IMG/VR virus record: IMGVR_UViG_3300042691_021403
Span: 1-62,629 of that record
Length of the DNA: 62,629 nt
Direction: 5' to 3' (one strand)
From: a virus
This document shows positions 45,505 to 53,138 of this stretch, in pieces. Position numbers and translations under genes: made by a program. The notes under the pieces were generated by a model. The model made no database searches, was not told the DNA's origin, and was given only the letters and a program-made list of their open reading frames with translations. Within the stretch, counting starts at the first letter, position 1; each line of letters starts with the position of its first letter.

Positions 45505-45786
45505 TTACCATTCTCTGCCCATTTTCGTTTTGTGTGATTTCGCCAACGTATTTCCTGGAACAGTATCCTTAATTCTCTGAATAACCCCTTTCTCGAATGC
45601 TGAATCGTAAGACTTGGTTCCTGGAACGCTCATACGAGCCGCATCTGAGAACCTAGGCAAATCTTCTGGTGCAAAGTAACGCTCCAGATGTGTGTTATCT
45701 TCTTTGAATTTATCGTATTCGGATAGTTTAAGAACATGTTCTTCAACTTCTCCGGTGTTTGCATTTTTAAATGTGTAAGTAGGCAT
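45505..45786 (-). CDS. Conserved phage protein near phoH
   Basis: 93 residues. The start MPTYTFKNANTGEVEEH resembles the first strands of FmdB-type zinc ribbons, but all cysteines are missing. The C-terminus IQRIKDTVPGNTLAKSHKTK is basic. The position next to phoH is conserved in T4-like marine phages as far as I recall. No function can be given. TAATG-type coupling with the oxygenase upstream. Confidence 0.65.
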   Translation of the reverse strand: MPTYTFKNANTGEVEEHVLKLSEYDKFKEDNTHLERYFAPEDLPRFSDAARMSVPGTKSYDSAFEKGVIQRIKDTVPGNTLAKSHKTKMGREW

Positions 45787-46367
45787 TATAAGTTAAAAAC
45801 AATTGAAATTCGTGGATCGGTAGATTGATTTGGCATCACTTCGTGATATAGCCATGCAGGCCACATCATCAGTAAACCTGGATATGGTTTGTAATCAAAG
45901 TGTTTGTATGCATACCAGTTTGTTGGATCTTTCACGTGAAACATGTAATCGAAAAAATCTCTAAATGGTTGATTAGGTGAAAACCTAATGTCGGCGGAAC
46001 CTGGTGGAGTTTGCAGGTAGAAAATACCTGAGATAGTACATTGTGAGTGTACGTGTTTTCCGTGTGCAGAGCCTTCTTTGAAGTAATTCAGGAAGAAGTA
46101 TGGATTAAATTTGATTGGACCTGGGTCATAACCTTGTAGTTCCAAAAAGTTGCGACCCTTACCCATAATGAATTGACAGAATTCAGCATAGTCCGGATGC
46201 GTAGGCAAATCTAAGTTCATGTTATGCGTGGTTTTACCATTCGCATAAAAATCTTGATTCGATGGTTGTGTTTCAAAATAGTTCTTTACTTTGGGTAGAA
46301 GAACATCAACCCATTCTAGATGGTCTTCTCGGCCAATCGTAGATGGGAAAAAATTATCAAGTATCAT
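45786..46367 (-). CDS. 2-oxoglutarate/Fe(II) oxygenase (fourth)
   Basis: 193 residues from the ATG at 46367 (an upstream TTG would overlap the MazG gene more). Motifs: HGKHVHSQCTISGIFYLQTP near 100-120, LLMMWPAWLYHEVMPNQ near 165-180 with the distal His, and RISIVFNL at the end. It belongs to the same PF13759-like group as the genes at 38524 and 39189, but lies in another operon with phoH. Substrate unknown. Confidence 0.82.
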   Translation of the reverse strand: MILDNFFPSTIGREDHLEWVDVLLPKVKNYFETQPSNQDFYANGKTTHNMNLDLPTHPDYAEFCQFIMGKGRNFLELQGYDPGPIKFNPYFFLNYFKEGSAHGKHVHSQCTISGIFYLQTPPGSADIRFSPNQPFRDFFDYMFHVKDPTNWYAYKHFDYKPYPGLLMMWPAWLYHEVMPNQSTDPRISIVFNL

Positions 46368-46629
46368 ATGGTAAAAATACCTCAAGTTTCTTAAGTTTGG
46401 CCTCGATGGCGATATTTAAATCGTTCTCAGTAATATTTATATCGGTTTCTTCCATCAGAACTTTGATAATTGCTAAAACATCACCAATCTCTGTAATAAG
46501 TGACTGTCTATTGGTAACACCTTGCCATTCACCCTGCATTCCAAAACGATTGATTTTGGATACTGCTTGAATCACTTCTGCACATTCTTCTTGGAGAACG
46601 GCCATTACTGTTTGTGTATTACGCTTCAT
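46357..46629 (-). CDS. MazG-like nucleotide pyrophosphohydrolase
   Basis: 90 residues. The metal-binding pattern EECAEVIQAVSK near residue 14 and LITEIGDVLAIIK near 45 make the ExxE...ExxD site of MazG/all-alpha NTP pyrophosphatases. It would hydrolyse (d)NTPs or alarmones. T4-like phages commonly have short versions like this. Overlaps the genes on both sides. Confidence 0.82.
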   Translation of the reverse strand: MKRNTQTVMAVLQEECAEVIQAVSKINRFGMQGEWQGVTNRQSLITEIGDVLAIIKVLMEETDINITENDLNIAIEAKLKKLEVFLPYDT

Positions 46630-47090
46630 TCAATTCTTTCTTTATATTCTTTGGTTGGTGTATAAGGAAAGGTGATTGGAACACAACTCTCTTTACATGT
46701 AAAATATGATTTACCTGTATTACCATCCTCATCTGTATAATAGTCATAGAAGATAATACCATCAATATCATATGCTTGACCATCAAAACGGTCTGCCTGT
46801 TTGAATACGTGAGAACACCGTTTGTTTTGGAATACACCATCATGTACTTCATTCCATTCCCAATCTTCACCGGTCAAGGGAACAAGTGGTTCAAACATTG
46901 CAAGAGTTTTAAACACATTAACGGCATATGGTGCAGAAGAACCAGAATGACCTTCATCAGCAAACACTTCAAGCAACTTCAATACATGGTTGCAAATTGC
47001 CTCCTGCATTTCATTATCGAATTTACCATTCTCATCACACCAGCCTGCGGCTCTGAATTCCATGAGAGCATGATTTTTCAAATTACTCAT
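46626..47090 (-). CDS. Conserved phage protein of unknown role
   Basis: 154 residues. Highly characteristic strings such as FADEGHSGSSAPYAVN and LTGEDWEWNEVHDGVFQNKR occur in many phages and prophages, but no function is known. Mixed alpha/beta with scattered Cys/His. TAATG overlap with its neighbour and an overlap with the MazG-like gene show it belongs to a tight operon. Confidence 0.75.
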   Translation of the reverse strand: MSNLKNHALMEFRAAGWCDENGKFDNEMQEAICNHVLKLLEVFADEGHSGSSAPYAVNVFKTLAMFEPLVPLTGEDWEWNEVHDGVFQNKRCSHVFKQADRFDGQAYDIDGIIFYDYYTDEDGNTGKSYFTCKESCVPITFPYTPTKEYKERIE

Positions 47091-47311
47091 TATTTTTTTA
47101 TCCTTTTACCAAATTCATCTGTTTCTTCTGCCCAATGTACTACACACCAATCATCAATACAAAGTTCTCTACTAATTTTATCGTGTTTATTCGATTCAAC
47201 CATTTTACTATACCAATATTTGTAGTATGATTCGATGATTTGGTCTTCACTCCATGTTTCTTGTACATGCTGACCAAATTCACCTGGAAAAACTATAGTC
47301 CAATACTTCAT
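47090..47311 (-). CDS. Small conserved phage protein
   Basis: 73 residues, rich in Trp and Tyr (SYYKYWYSKM). Contains CIDDWCVVHWAEE, a pattern repeated in several phages. Overlaps the genes on both sides by a few bases. Unknown function. Confidence 0.68.
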   Translation of the reverse strand: MKYWTIVFPGEFGQHVQETWSEDQIIESYYKYWYSKMVESNKHDKISRELCIDDWCVVHWAEETDEFGKRIKK

Positions 47312-47877
47312 ACAGAGTACCAGCTTGGAGTTGGACGTGAATTGATTTTACCTTGCCATGATGCAAAGCCACGTTTGTTTTTGTTGTAGTAATTATGGTA
47401 AGATGCAAGTTCATCACCTGAAACTTTCACATCATCAGGCATTGCTGGTGTTGGTGGAGTGAAAGGTTTCTGAGTGATGTTTTTGGGTGCAACTTTTAGT
47501 GGTTCTAGCAATTTAGAACATGCATGAATTTTACCATAACGATAGGTGTATTCGTCTAGCAGGTGTACCCACATTTTGTATAGCCATGCATAGTTTGCTT
47601 CTGATTGGCGGCACCAGATAGCAGACGGATGGTTCATGTGTGTTGCTTTGTAAAGCGTGGTGTCACGTGCATCAGTTAGACGCCAGACTTTTGTGTTGCG
47701 GTAACGTGCAGGTAAAGAACCATGCACATAACGTTTTTCAATTTCTTCGTAGCCATCAATAACACGGTGTGCAGTTGACATGAGTTGTGCATACTCGATA
47801 ATCATTTTGACAACGTGTTTCGAGATATGCATTTCAGCACAAGTTTGTGGGTCAGAATCAAGATAGAAGATGTTCAT
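47308..47877 (-). CDS. Conserved phage protein (MNIFYLD family)
   Basis: 189 residues. The start MNIFYLDSDPQTCAEMHISK, then HVVKMIIEYAQLMSTAHRV and HPSAIWCRQSEANYAWLY, is a conserved phage family. The His and Cys spacing suggests a metal site, and a DNA-repair or nuclease role has sometimes been suggested, but I cannot support one. Part of the same tight operon as its neighbours. Confidence 0.75.
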   Translation of the reverse strand: MNIFYLDSDPQTCAEMHISKHVVKMIIEYAQLMSTAHRVIDGYEEIEKRYVHGSLPARYRNTKVWRLTDARDTTLYKATHMNHPSAIWCRQSEANYAWLYKMWVHLLDEYTYRYGKIHACSKLLEPLKVAPKNITQKPFTPPTPAMPDDVKVSGDELASYHNYYNKNKRGFASWQGKINSRPTPSWYSV

Positions 47878-47881
47878 GTTT

Positions 47882-48064
47882 TCACCAATGGCGGATTACG
47901 CCTGCAATAATAAAAAAGTTTGTGATGATATACAATAATACAATAAGAGTGCGTATGATGGCAACCTTATCGGCTTTGTGGTCATTGGGATGGGCCTTTT
48001 CACCTAGTGCTTTCGCCCATAGTGTCCACCAATAATTCAGGTATTCTTTAAGTTTGTACCTCAT
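47882..48064 (-). CDS. Small membrane protein
   Basis: 60 residues with one clear C-terminal transmembrane helix (TLIVLLYIITNFFIIAGVI) and a basic N-terminal part (WWTLWAKALGEKAHPNDHKA). Similar short proteins are found in related phages. Overlaps the glycosyltransferase gene by 17 bp and ends 4 bp before the next gene. A membrane adaptor role is only a guess. Confidence 0.7.
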   Translation of the reverse strand: MRYKLKEYLNYWWTLWAKALGEKAHPNDHKADKVAIIRTLIVLLYIITNFFIIAGVIRHW

Positions 48065-48860
48065 CTACAATGTATCCTTTTTCTTTAAGGTTTTCAACAT
48101 CCATTTCGAAATATGGATACAATATTGTAGCAGGTACAACTGGTGTTGTCAATATCATTTCTTGAATATTTTCAGGCCATGTACCTTCCATTTCGGCAAA
48201 TCTCCATTTGTACAGGAAATTAGCCCATGATAGGCCTCGGAATTTATGTGAACGGGATTGTTCTTCATACCGTTCTGATTGTGGTTCTGGTCGTTTTGCA
48301 AGGTGTAATGTTGGCTCCCACACACGACCATGTGCGAAGTCATTGATTGACGATTTTTCTGGTAGGTGTTTGATTGCTCGAAGAAAATAATCACCTTCAC
48401 CAAAGCCATAATGAAAACGTTCATCCCACATGCCAATCTTCTTTACTGCGTTTGGTGTATATGCACACACCATATCACCAGCATCATCGGCATAGAAATC
48501 AAAGTCTTTCATTACCTTCAACAGTTGTGGAATCCAATCATAGTTCCAAACTGTATCATCTTGCACAGTTACAACAATATCAGCATCAGGTTCATTTAGA
48601 TTTTTGAAACCATGAATGAGTGCCATGTTCCACATACGTGCAAGCATGGCAGTTGCAAAGTCTGGAGTTCCACGATTGTGTATCACATTTACATGTGGTG
48701 CAAATCGTGGATCAATTGAAAAGTTTGTGTGATTGTTGATGATGTTAACGTGAATGTCAACACCTTCTGGTAGTAATTTGAAACCTTCAAAGAGTGTGTG
48801 AAGGTTCATGTTCAATGCTTCTGCATCTTGCCATGTTACAACAAATATTTTAATTTTCAT
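48048..48860 (-). CDS. GT-A glycosyltransferase
   Basis: 270 residues. IFVVTWQDAEALNMNL at the start binds the nucleotide; VVTVQDDTVWNYDWIPQL near 95-112 carries the acidic metal-binding residues; FHYGFGEGDYFLRAIKH near 148 resembles the GT2-type ED motif. It probably transfers a sugar to a cell-surface, virion or DNA acceptor. Coupled to a membrane protein gene upstream and to a small membrane protein downstream. Confidence 0.78.
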   Translation of the reverse strand: MKIKIFVVTWQDAEALNMNLHTLFEGFKLLPEGVDIHVNIINNHTNFSIDPRFAPHVNVIHNRGTPDFATAMLARMWNMALIHGFKNLNEPDADIVVTVQDDTVWNYDWIPQLLKVMKDFDFYADDAGDMVCAYTPNAVKKIGMWDERFHYGFGEGDYFLRAIKHLPEKSSINDFAHGRVWEPTLHLAKRPEPQSERYEEQSRSHKFRGLSWANFLYKWRFAEMEGTWPENIQEMILTTPVVPATILYPYFEMDVENLKEKGYIVDEVQT

Positions 48861-49144
48861 ACAACCATTCTAATCAAACCAACCGAATCAATTGTCACAA
48901 GTAACATGTAGTTAGCCAACATGCCAAATGATTTCCGAGTATAACTAGCCCAAGCATACATAGCACAACCAGCAATCCAGATAGGATATAGAACAAGTAG
49001 TGGAGGACTGGGTACAGTAAGAGCCATGGTGATCGAACAGCCGATGCTAATAGCCCAAGCCAGCAACTCAATAACAAAGCGAAAACGATTAGAACGCCAA
49101 TCATCTTTAATCCACTCAAAAATACCTATCAATAAATCATTCAT
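48857..49144 (-). CDS. Multi-span membrane protein
   Basis: 95 residues from the ATG at 49144. Three hydrophobic segments (FVIELLAWAISIGCSITMAL, LLVLYPIWIAGCAMYAW, MLANYMLLVTIDSVGLI). Conserved in related phages with the same length. Overlaps the glycosyltransferase by 4 bp. It could be a membrane anchor for that enzyme, but no family function is known. Confidence 0.7.
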   Translation of the reverse strand: MNDLLIGIFEWIKDDWRSNRFRFVIELLAWAISIGCSITMALTVPSPPLLVLYPIWIAGCAMYAWASYTRKSFGMLANYMLLVTIDSVGLIRMVV

Positions 49145-49149
49145 CAATA

Positions 49150-49458
49150 TTAAAGTTTAGGAATGTCAAACTCAACACCCTTACCTTCCTCTTGTGCTTT
49201 GATTGTTGGTGCATCTTTTTTTACCTTAGGGAAACGTTTTGCAATGTCATCAGCAGTTACTGTGGTCATGGCAAATTGCATGAATTGTGTGTAGCTGTCA
49301 GATACGGTCATGGTGCGTGGACCACCCGCCTCAGTTGCGGAGAAATAGAGAACACAACCACCAGCAACGAGTGGTGCAATCTCAATAATATTGTCCAGAT
49401 TGACAATAAGTTTGCATTGTTTAGGTGCAACGGAATTAACTTCAACGAATGTAGCCAT
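49150..49458 (-). CDS. Conserved small phage protein
   Basis: 102 residues. LIVNLDNIIEIAPLVAGGC then LYFSATEAGGPRTMTVSDSY is a beta-rich stretch with a helical C-terminus (ADDIAKRFPKVKKD). No family was recognised. Ribosome site AGAGG upstream. Ends 5 bp before the membrane protein gene. Confidence 0.65.
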   Translation of the reverse strand: MATFVEVNSVAPKQCKLIVNLDNIIEIAPLVAGGCVLYFSATEAGGPRTMTVSDSYTQFMQFAMTTVTADDIAKRFPKVKKDAPTIKAQEEGKGVEFDIPKL

Positions 49459-49467
49459 AATAACCTC

Positions 49468-49605
49468 TTAATAAAAAAAATAAAAACCAATCAACATCAT
49501 AAAACAAAAAACGCCAAAAGTCAAGGCGTATACCTTTTTCTTTCGGCGTTCTTCGATTTCTTGATATATCTTTACCTGTTCCAGGAATAACTCAAAATTG
49601 TCCAT
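49468..49605 (-). CDS. Small predicted membrane peptide
   Basis: 45 residues; the coding stretch is short and has no strong ribosome site. A charged N-terminal helix (EQVKIYQEIEERRKKK) leads into a hydrophobic segment (VYALTFGVFCFMMLIGFYFF). A possible terminator hairpin (49501-49529) lies inside the frame, so the peptide may not be expressed in full. Low certainty. Confidence 0.4.
   Translation of the reverse strand: MDNFELFLEQVKIYQEIEERRKKKVYALTFGVFCFMMLIGFYFFY
49501..49529 (-). terminator. Possible rho-independent terminator inside a small gene
   Basis: Minus-strand ACGCC / GGCGT stem with a 9-base loop followed by TTTTT-G-TTTT. It would end transcription from the 50.18-kb promoter. It overlaps the small frame 49468-49605, so one of the two calls may be wrong. 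Confidence 0.5.
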
Positions 49606-49632
49606 AATAAAACCAGAATTGTTTCAGATAGT

Positions 49633-49797
49633 TTATTTAGCAGTCACGGTATCAATCTGATTCTTTAAAATTTCAACTGTTGCGGCCAATTCTTCGTTCA
49701 CACGAATGCCTTCTAAATTCAGTTCTTGGATTCTATTTTCCAATTGCTTCATTTCGGCAATCATCTTATCAAATTCTTGTTCAATTACATTTTGCAT
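49633..49797 (-). CDS. Small coiled-coil protein
   Basis: 54 residues, almost entirely heptad-patterned helix (FDKMIAEMKQLENRIQEL). It starts 1 bp after the stop of the 28-residue gene upstream, so it is coupled. Dimeric coiled coil likely; function unknown. Confidence 0.6.
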   Translation of the reverse strand: MQNVIEQEFDKMIAEMKQLENRIQELNLEGIRVNEELAATVEILKNQIDTVTAK

Positions 49798-49798
49798 G

Positions 49799-49885
49799 TT
49801 AGTACATTCCTGTATTCTTTGGATTCTTACGAATTTCTAATAGAATTTCGTAAAACATTTCCAGTGCTTGTTTAATTAAAGACAT
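49799..49885 (-). CDS. Very small phage peptide
   Basis: 28 residues (SLIKQALEMFYEILLEIRKN). A GGAG ribosome site lies 8 bp upstream of the ATG. It precedes the coiled-coil gene directly. An amphipathic helix; a short regulator or translation-coupling leader are both possible. Confidence 0.5.
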   Translation of the reverse strand: MSLIKQALEMFYEILLEIRKNPKNTGMY

Positions 49886-49900
49886 GTTTGTCTCCAATAT

Positions 49901-50119
49901 TTAGACAGCCTTGGCGGCTTTTTGCACTGCGTTTGTTGCTTCTTCTGAAACGTGTGTGGAAATATCAGTGAATGATTTTACGATTTGTTTTGTGAATGCG
50001 GTTTGTGCATCAACAAATGCGTTGAGTGGCTTACGAATCTTTTCATCAGTGATGAAAGCGGATACGAAATACTTTTTGGAACCTTGGACGGTATCGATGA
50101 ATGTGTCTGTTGCGAACAT
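49901..50119 (-). CDS. Small helical protein, phasin-like
   Basis: 72 residues, all helical. The segment FVDAQTAFTKQIVKSFTDIS resembles phasins, proteins that cover polyhydroxyalkanoate granules in bacteria, but the match is short. A strong ribosome site (AGGAG) and a sigma70-like promoter (50183-50211) precede it, so it is well expressed early. Whether it truly binds granules is unknown. Confidence 0.65.
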   Translation of the reverse strand: MFATDTFIDTVQGSKKYFVSAFITDEKIRKPLNAFVDAQTAFTKQIVKSFTDISTHVSEEATNAVQKAAKAV

Positions 50120-50182
50120 TGTTTTCTCCTAAATTTAGCGAGGGTTAATAAAAGCGGTAACCATATTAGCGTTACTACTTAG

Positions 50183-50211
50183 ATTATATAGGAGTTTTTG
50201 TTGCAGTGCAA
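50183..50211 (-). promoter_or_regulatory. Sigma70-like promoter with palindrome at -35
   Basis: TTGCAC (50211-50206), 17 bp, TATAAT (50188-50183). The -35 region lies in the 15-bp perfect palindrome TGTTGCACTGCAACA (50199-50213), which looks like an operator. Predicted start about 50176; drives the genes 50119 to 49468. Confidence 0.8.
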
Positions 50212-50235
50212 CATGTATTTCATAGAATACCAAGT

Positions 50236-50493
50236 CTAAAGTTTCTCAATGTAATTGTATTGTAGATGCCGCTTAGCCTCATTCACCGAATGAGTTTTAT
50301 GACCATTGATATAGATGACCTTCGGTGAATATATCAGAATTTCACCATGAGTCATTTTCAGCCGATAAAAGGTTTTACCCTTAGAATCAACTTCTTTTGT
50401 TCTAATATCACGGAAATTCTCAGCGAGACCAGCCCACATGATAGTTTCACGAATCTCATCCGAGATTAACATACGAAAATAATTTGCGTTCAT
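50236..50493 (-). CDS. Small protein of unknown role
   Basis: 85 residues, mixed helix and strand (KTFYRLKMTHGEILIYSPKV). No family recognised. The promoter just upstream places the transcript start at or next to this ATG, so translation would be leaderless unless the internal ATG at residue 8 is used. Confidence 0.6.
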   Translation of the reverse strand: MNANYFRMLISDEIRETIMWAGLAENFRDIRTKEVDSKGKTFYRLKMTHGEILIYSPKVIYINGHKTHSVNEAKRHLQYNYIEKL

Positions 50494-50498
50494 AATAT

Positions 50499-50527
50499 AT
50501 TATAACATAATCACATCAAAATGGCAA
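50499..50527 (-). promoter_or_regulatory. Sigma70-like promoter
   Basis: TTGCCA (50527-50522), 17 bp, TATAAT (50504-50499). Predicted start 50492-50493, on the ATG of the 50493 gene. Confidence 0.75.
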
Positions 50528-50587
50528 GTGTTATTTCACGTTTGTTGCAAAAAAACAACAGTCTGGAACGCTCTAGGAGTGCCTAGG

Positions 50588-50788
50588 TCACTTGGCACTG
50601 TTCACGGCTTCTACAAGGCGCTTCCATTCGTCCTGATTGAGGAAAAACTCAACCTTAGACTGTATGGCATCTGGAAACTTAGCGCCTTGGTATTTGGTCG
50701 TTAGTTTCACATGTTTTAATTCACGTATATCATCTACTTCTAGGAAGTATTGATATTGTTGATATTCATCAGAAATTTGAAATCTCAT
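50588..50788 (-). CDS. Small protein of unknown role
   Basis: 66 residues; N-terminal beta part (MRFQISDEYQQYQYFLEVDD) and a C-terminal helix (NQDEWKRLVEAVNSAK). Overlaps the AAA+ ATPase stop by 4 bp, so it is coupled with it. No family recognised. Confidence 0.6.
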   Translation of the reverse strand: MRFQISDEYQQYQYFLEVDDIRELKHVKLTTKYQGAKFPDAIQSKVEFFLNQDEWKRLVEAVNSAK

Positions 50789-52014
50789 ATAAACCCCATT
50801 TTACGTTCGGTTGTTTTTTTCATATTTGTATTCTGTTCAAAGAATACATCGGCAATGGACCATGAAGAACGTTCACGATTCAATTTTGTTCCAACTTTAG
50901 TTGCCAATTTTTCTGCCTGTTCTTGATTCAGTTCATCAAAGTGCAGAATGTCATAGCAACGACCTGGACGGATCAGTGCAGAATCAATGTCACGAATAGA
51001 TGGCAAGTTTGTGGAGAAAATCAGTTTCTTGTTTCGTGTAGTCACAAGACCATCACCAACGTTTAGAAACTTGTGCATCATTGTATTACCTTCGGAACGT
51101 GCCTTCAGGAACATATCAGCATCTTCTAGAACAAGAACGTTCTTCTCACCTTCAATGAAGTTGGCGAACACATAATCTTTCTCCAAAACATTTGAATCAT
51201 AAGACACAATAGCAGATGCTTCAGAGTGTTGTAGGAGACCACGAATGAATGTGGTTTTACCGGTGCCTGGTGGTCCAATCAACAATAGAATAGATGCAGA
51301 TGAGTGCATGAAGCCATCATAGAATTCGGCGAGTGTTTGACCCTCAAGGAAAGGATACATTTCCTCAACTGGCATACGGTCGTGCCGTAGTGGAATTTCA
51401 ATAGAAGAACCATCAGAGGAATAAATCCATTCGATTTGGTTTGTTACAAACTCAAAATCAGTTTCAAATTGCTTTTCGTATTTCTCAACGAAATCTTCAT
51501 CACCCACAAGTTCAACAGAAACGTGTGTAGAATGAATGTTGAAGAACAAATAAGAAAAAGAATCATCATCAAAGAAATAACCTGTTCCATTTTCATATTG
51601 GAAGCGGCGGATGTCCTGAATCGTGTCAATGTAATCCAACCATTCTTTTTTGGTTGCGTACATGCTCAACCGAGTTTGGAATGTTTCGAGTTGACGATCA
51701 GAACGTTCATGTAAAATTTTGCTTGTGATTAGGTCTGCAATATCATTTGCACCCAAGAAAATTTCACCATTAACATCATTCATCTTTATACCTTCATTTC
51801 TCCACCATTGTGGTCTTTTACTACGTCTGTTTATGTTTCTTCTTGCAATTGCTCTAACTGACATATTTTTAATACCTGCCCATATAACATGTTTCTTTCT
51901 GGTTTTCCTTGAACCACTCCGTGATTCGCTTCTGCCAATTTCGGCAAGCCACTTATCAATTCTTTTTGAAACAGCCGACCCGCTTTTAATAGTTTTAAAC
52001 CTTCTCCGTCTCAT
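50785..52014 (-). CDS. AAA+ ATPase with basic N-terminal extension
   Basis: 409 residues. Walker A GPPGTGKT at 247-254, Walker B VLVLEDAD at 293-300, a sensor-1 FSTN, and ALIRPGRCYD near 346-355 with arginine-finger residues, as in Bcs1/FtsH-type AAA domains. The N-terminal 77 residues are very basic (for example RRRRFKTIK). An internal ATG at 51783 with ribosome site GAAGG would give a 332-residue protein lacking that extension; the longer form leaves no gap in the operon. Function unknown; a host- or DNA-remodelling role is possible. Confidence 0.75.
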   Translation of the reverse strand: MRRRRFKTIKSGSAVSKRIDKWLAEIGRSESRSGSRKTRKKHVIWAGIKNMSVRAIARRNINRRSKRPQWWRNEGIKMNDVNGEIFLGANDIADLITSKILHERSDRQLETFQTRLSMYATKKEWLDYIDTIQDIRRFQYENGTGYFFDDDSFSYLFFNIHSTHVSVELVGDEDFVEKYEKQFETDFEFVTNQIEWIYSSDGSSIEIPLRHDRMPVEEMYPFLEGQTLAEFYDGFMHSSASILLLIGPPGTGKTTFIRGLLQHSEASAIVSYDSNVLEKDYVFANFIEGEKNVLVLEDADMFLKARSEGNTMMHKFLNVGDGLVTTRNKKLIFSTNLPSIRDIDSALIRPGRCYDILHFDELNQEQAEKLATKVGTKLNRERSSWSIADVFFEQNTNMKKTTERKMGFI

Positions 52015-52123
52015 CGAATTCTACCACCCATGTTGCCCAATCATTCCGTTTGATTTTACTCATGTCAATAGAATTATCTTTGCAAAACTTCCATGCATCA
52101 AGATAAAAGTGAAAAAATTCCAT
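51995..52123 (-). CDS. Small protein, overlapping AAA+ start
   Basis: 42 residues (FYLDAWKFCKDNSIDMSKIK, then NDWATWVVEFDE). It overlaps the AAA+ start by 20 bp and the amino-acid pattern looks coding rather than random. No family recognised; too short for a firm call. Confidence 0.55.
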   Translation of the reverse strand: MEFFHFYLDAWKFCKDNSIDMSKIKRNDWATWVVEFDETEKV

Positions 52124-52124
52124 A

Positions 52125-52316
52125 TCATTTGTCCTTTGCTTTGTATTCGAAATTCCAATACTGACGACCCTCTGGAGTGTACTCTATGTTACCCCGTCTG
52201 TCAACAGTTTCAAGCCATCGACAGTCATTGTTTGCCACAGTAACAGGAAACCATGCGAACCAATCGTGCCATTGCATTTTACCAGAATAGTCTTTTGGTC
52301 CGCATTTAAGTTTCAT
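52125..52316 (-). CDS. Small Trp-rich conserved protein
   Basis: 63 residues. QWHDWFAWFPVTVANNDCRW is a pattern repeated in many phages and bacteria; the Trp-rich stretch followed by beta strands suggests a small binding domain. It lies between the prohibitin gene and the 42-residue gene. Unknown function. Confidence 0.7.
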   Translation of the reverse strand: MKLKCGPKDYSGKMQWHDWFAWFPVTVANNDCRWLETVDRRGNIEYTPEGRQYWNFEYKAKDK

Positions 52317-53129
52317 TTATTTACCTACGTTTACGTTAGGATTCGCACCAATCACAAGAGTGTTGCCTTTGAATGATGCAATACCTTGAGCCTGAATCTT
52401 AGCGGCTTCTGCAAGTGTCATACGAGTTTGAGCATCCATGTATTGAATAGCGCCAGCGTTTGAGTTCAAAGCGGCAATACGTTCAGCTTCTTTCTTGGCA
52501 GTTTCAACTTCAACAGTCTTTTGCTTGAATTCATTCTTTGCACGAACCAAATCATTGGCAGATGCAACAACAGAATCAGCCGGCACAACATTACGAATCA
52601 TAACTTGGCTGATAGTGATTGAACCGTCCAGTTTTTCTTCTGAAAGGTTACGGACGATTTCGTCCTTGATAAAGTTCTCCATGTCAGAACGGGCGTCTGC
52701 CATGTCCAAGGCCTCATACTTACGTGCGGCTTTGTAGATAGCATTACGGGCATTTTGCACCACATAGTTGTACATCACATATGTATCACCTTTAAACTCA
52801 GCGTGAAAACTCTTGTTCTTTGTGGAGTACAATTCAGCAACAGTTTGCGGATTGATGTTGTAAACAACTACAGCATCAAAGTCTTTCATTGTAGAATTAT
52901 CTTTTGCAACGGGTGTCATATTCTCCAATACAACGTTCACATCCTTAATTGGGAACGTAAGCACAGTACCAACCAATGTTTGGTTGAAAGAACCTGGAAG
53001 CAATTCACCAGATTGTACCTGTTTATCAAAGCCAACACGAACACCAACTTCACCAGTTTCAATACGAGTACAAGCGGCAGTCATTGCAACAGCGGCGGCG
53101 ATAACAGAAATTTTCAGAAAGCGAGACAT
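52317..53129 (-). CDS. SPFH/prohibitin-family lipoprotein
   Basis: 270 residues. Lipobox MTAAC at 16-20 predicts lipidation of Cys20 and membrane attachment outside the cytoplasm. Residues 22-200 are an SPFH/Band7 domain (VGVRVGFDKQVQSGELLPGS, then FDAVVVYNINPQTVAELY); residues 205-255 are a charged helix (KQKTVEVETAKKEAERIAAL) typical of prohibitins. Band7 proteins cluster membrane proteases such as FtsH; phage versions may change host protein quality control. Ends one base before the small gene downstream. Confidence 0.85.
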   Translation of the reverse strand: MSRFLKISVIAAAVAMTAACTRIETGEVGVRVGFDKQVQSGELLPGSFNQTLVGTVLTFPIKDVNVVLENMTPVAKDNSTMKDFDAVVVYNINPQTVAELYSTKNKSFHAEFKGDTYVMYNYVVQNARNAIYKAARKYEALDMADARSDMENFIKDEIVRNLSEEKLDGSITISQVMIRNVVPADSVVASANDLVRAKNEFKQKTVEVETAKKEAERIAALNSNAGAIQYMDAQTRMTLAEAAKIQAQGIASFKGNTLVIGANPNVNVGK

Positions 53130-53138
53130 AACAATCCT

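Noticed and set aside
51719-52243. Rightward 174-codon frame opposite the AAA+ gene
   Set aside because: A hydrophobic image of the arginine-rich leftward coding region; it crosses several real small genes.
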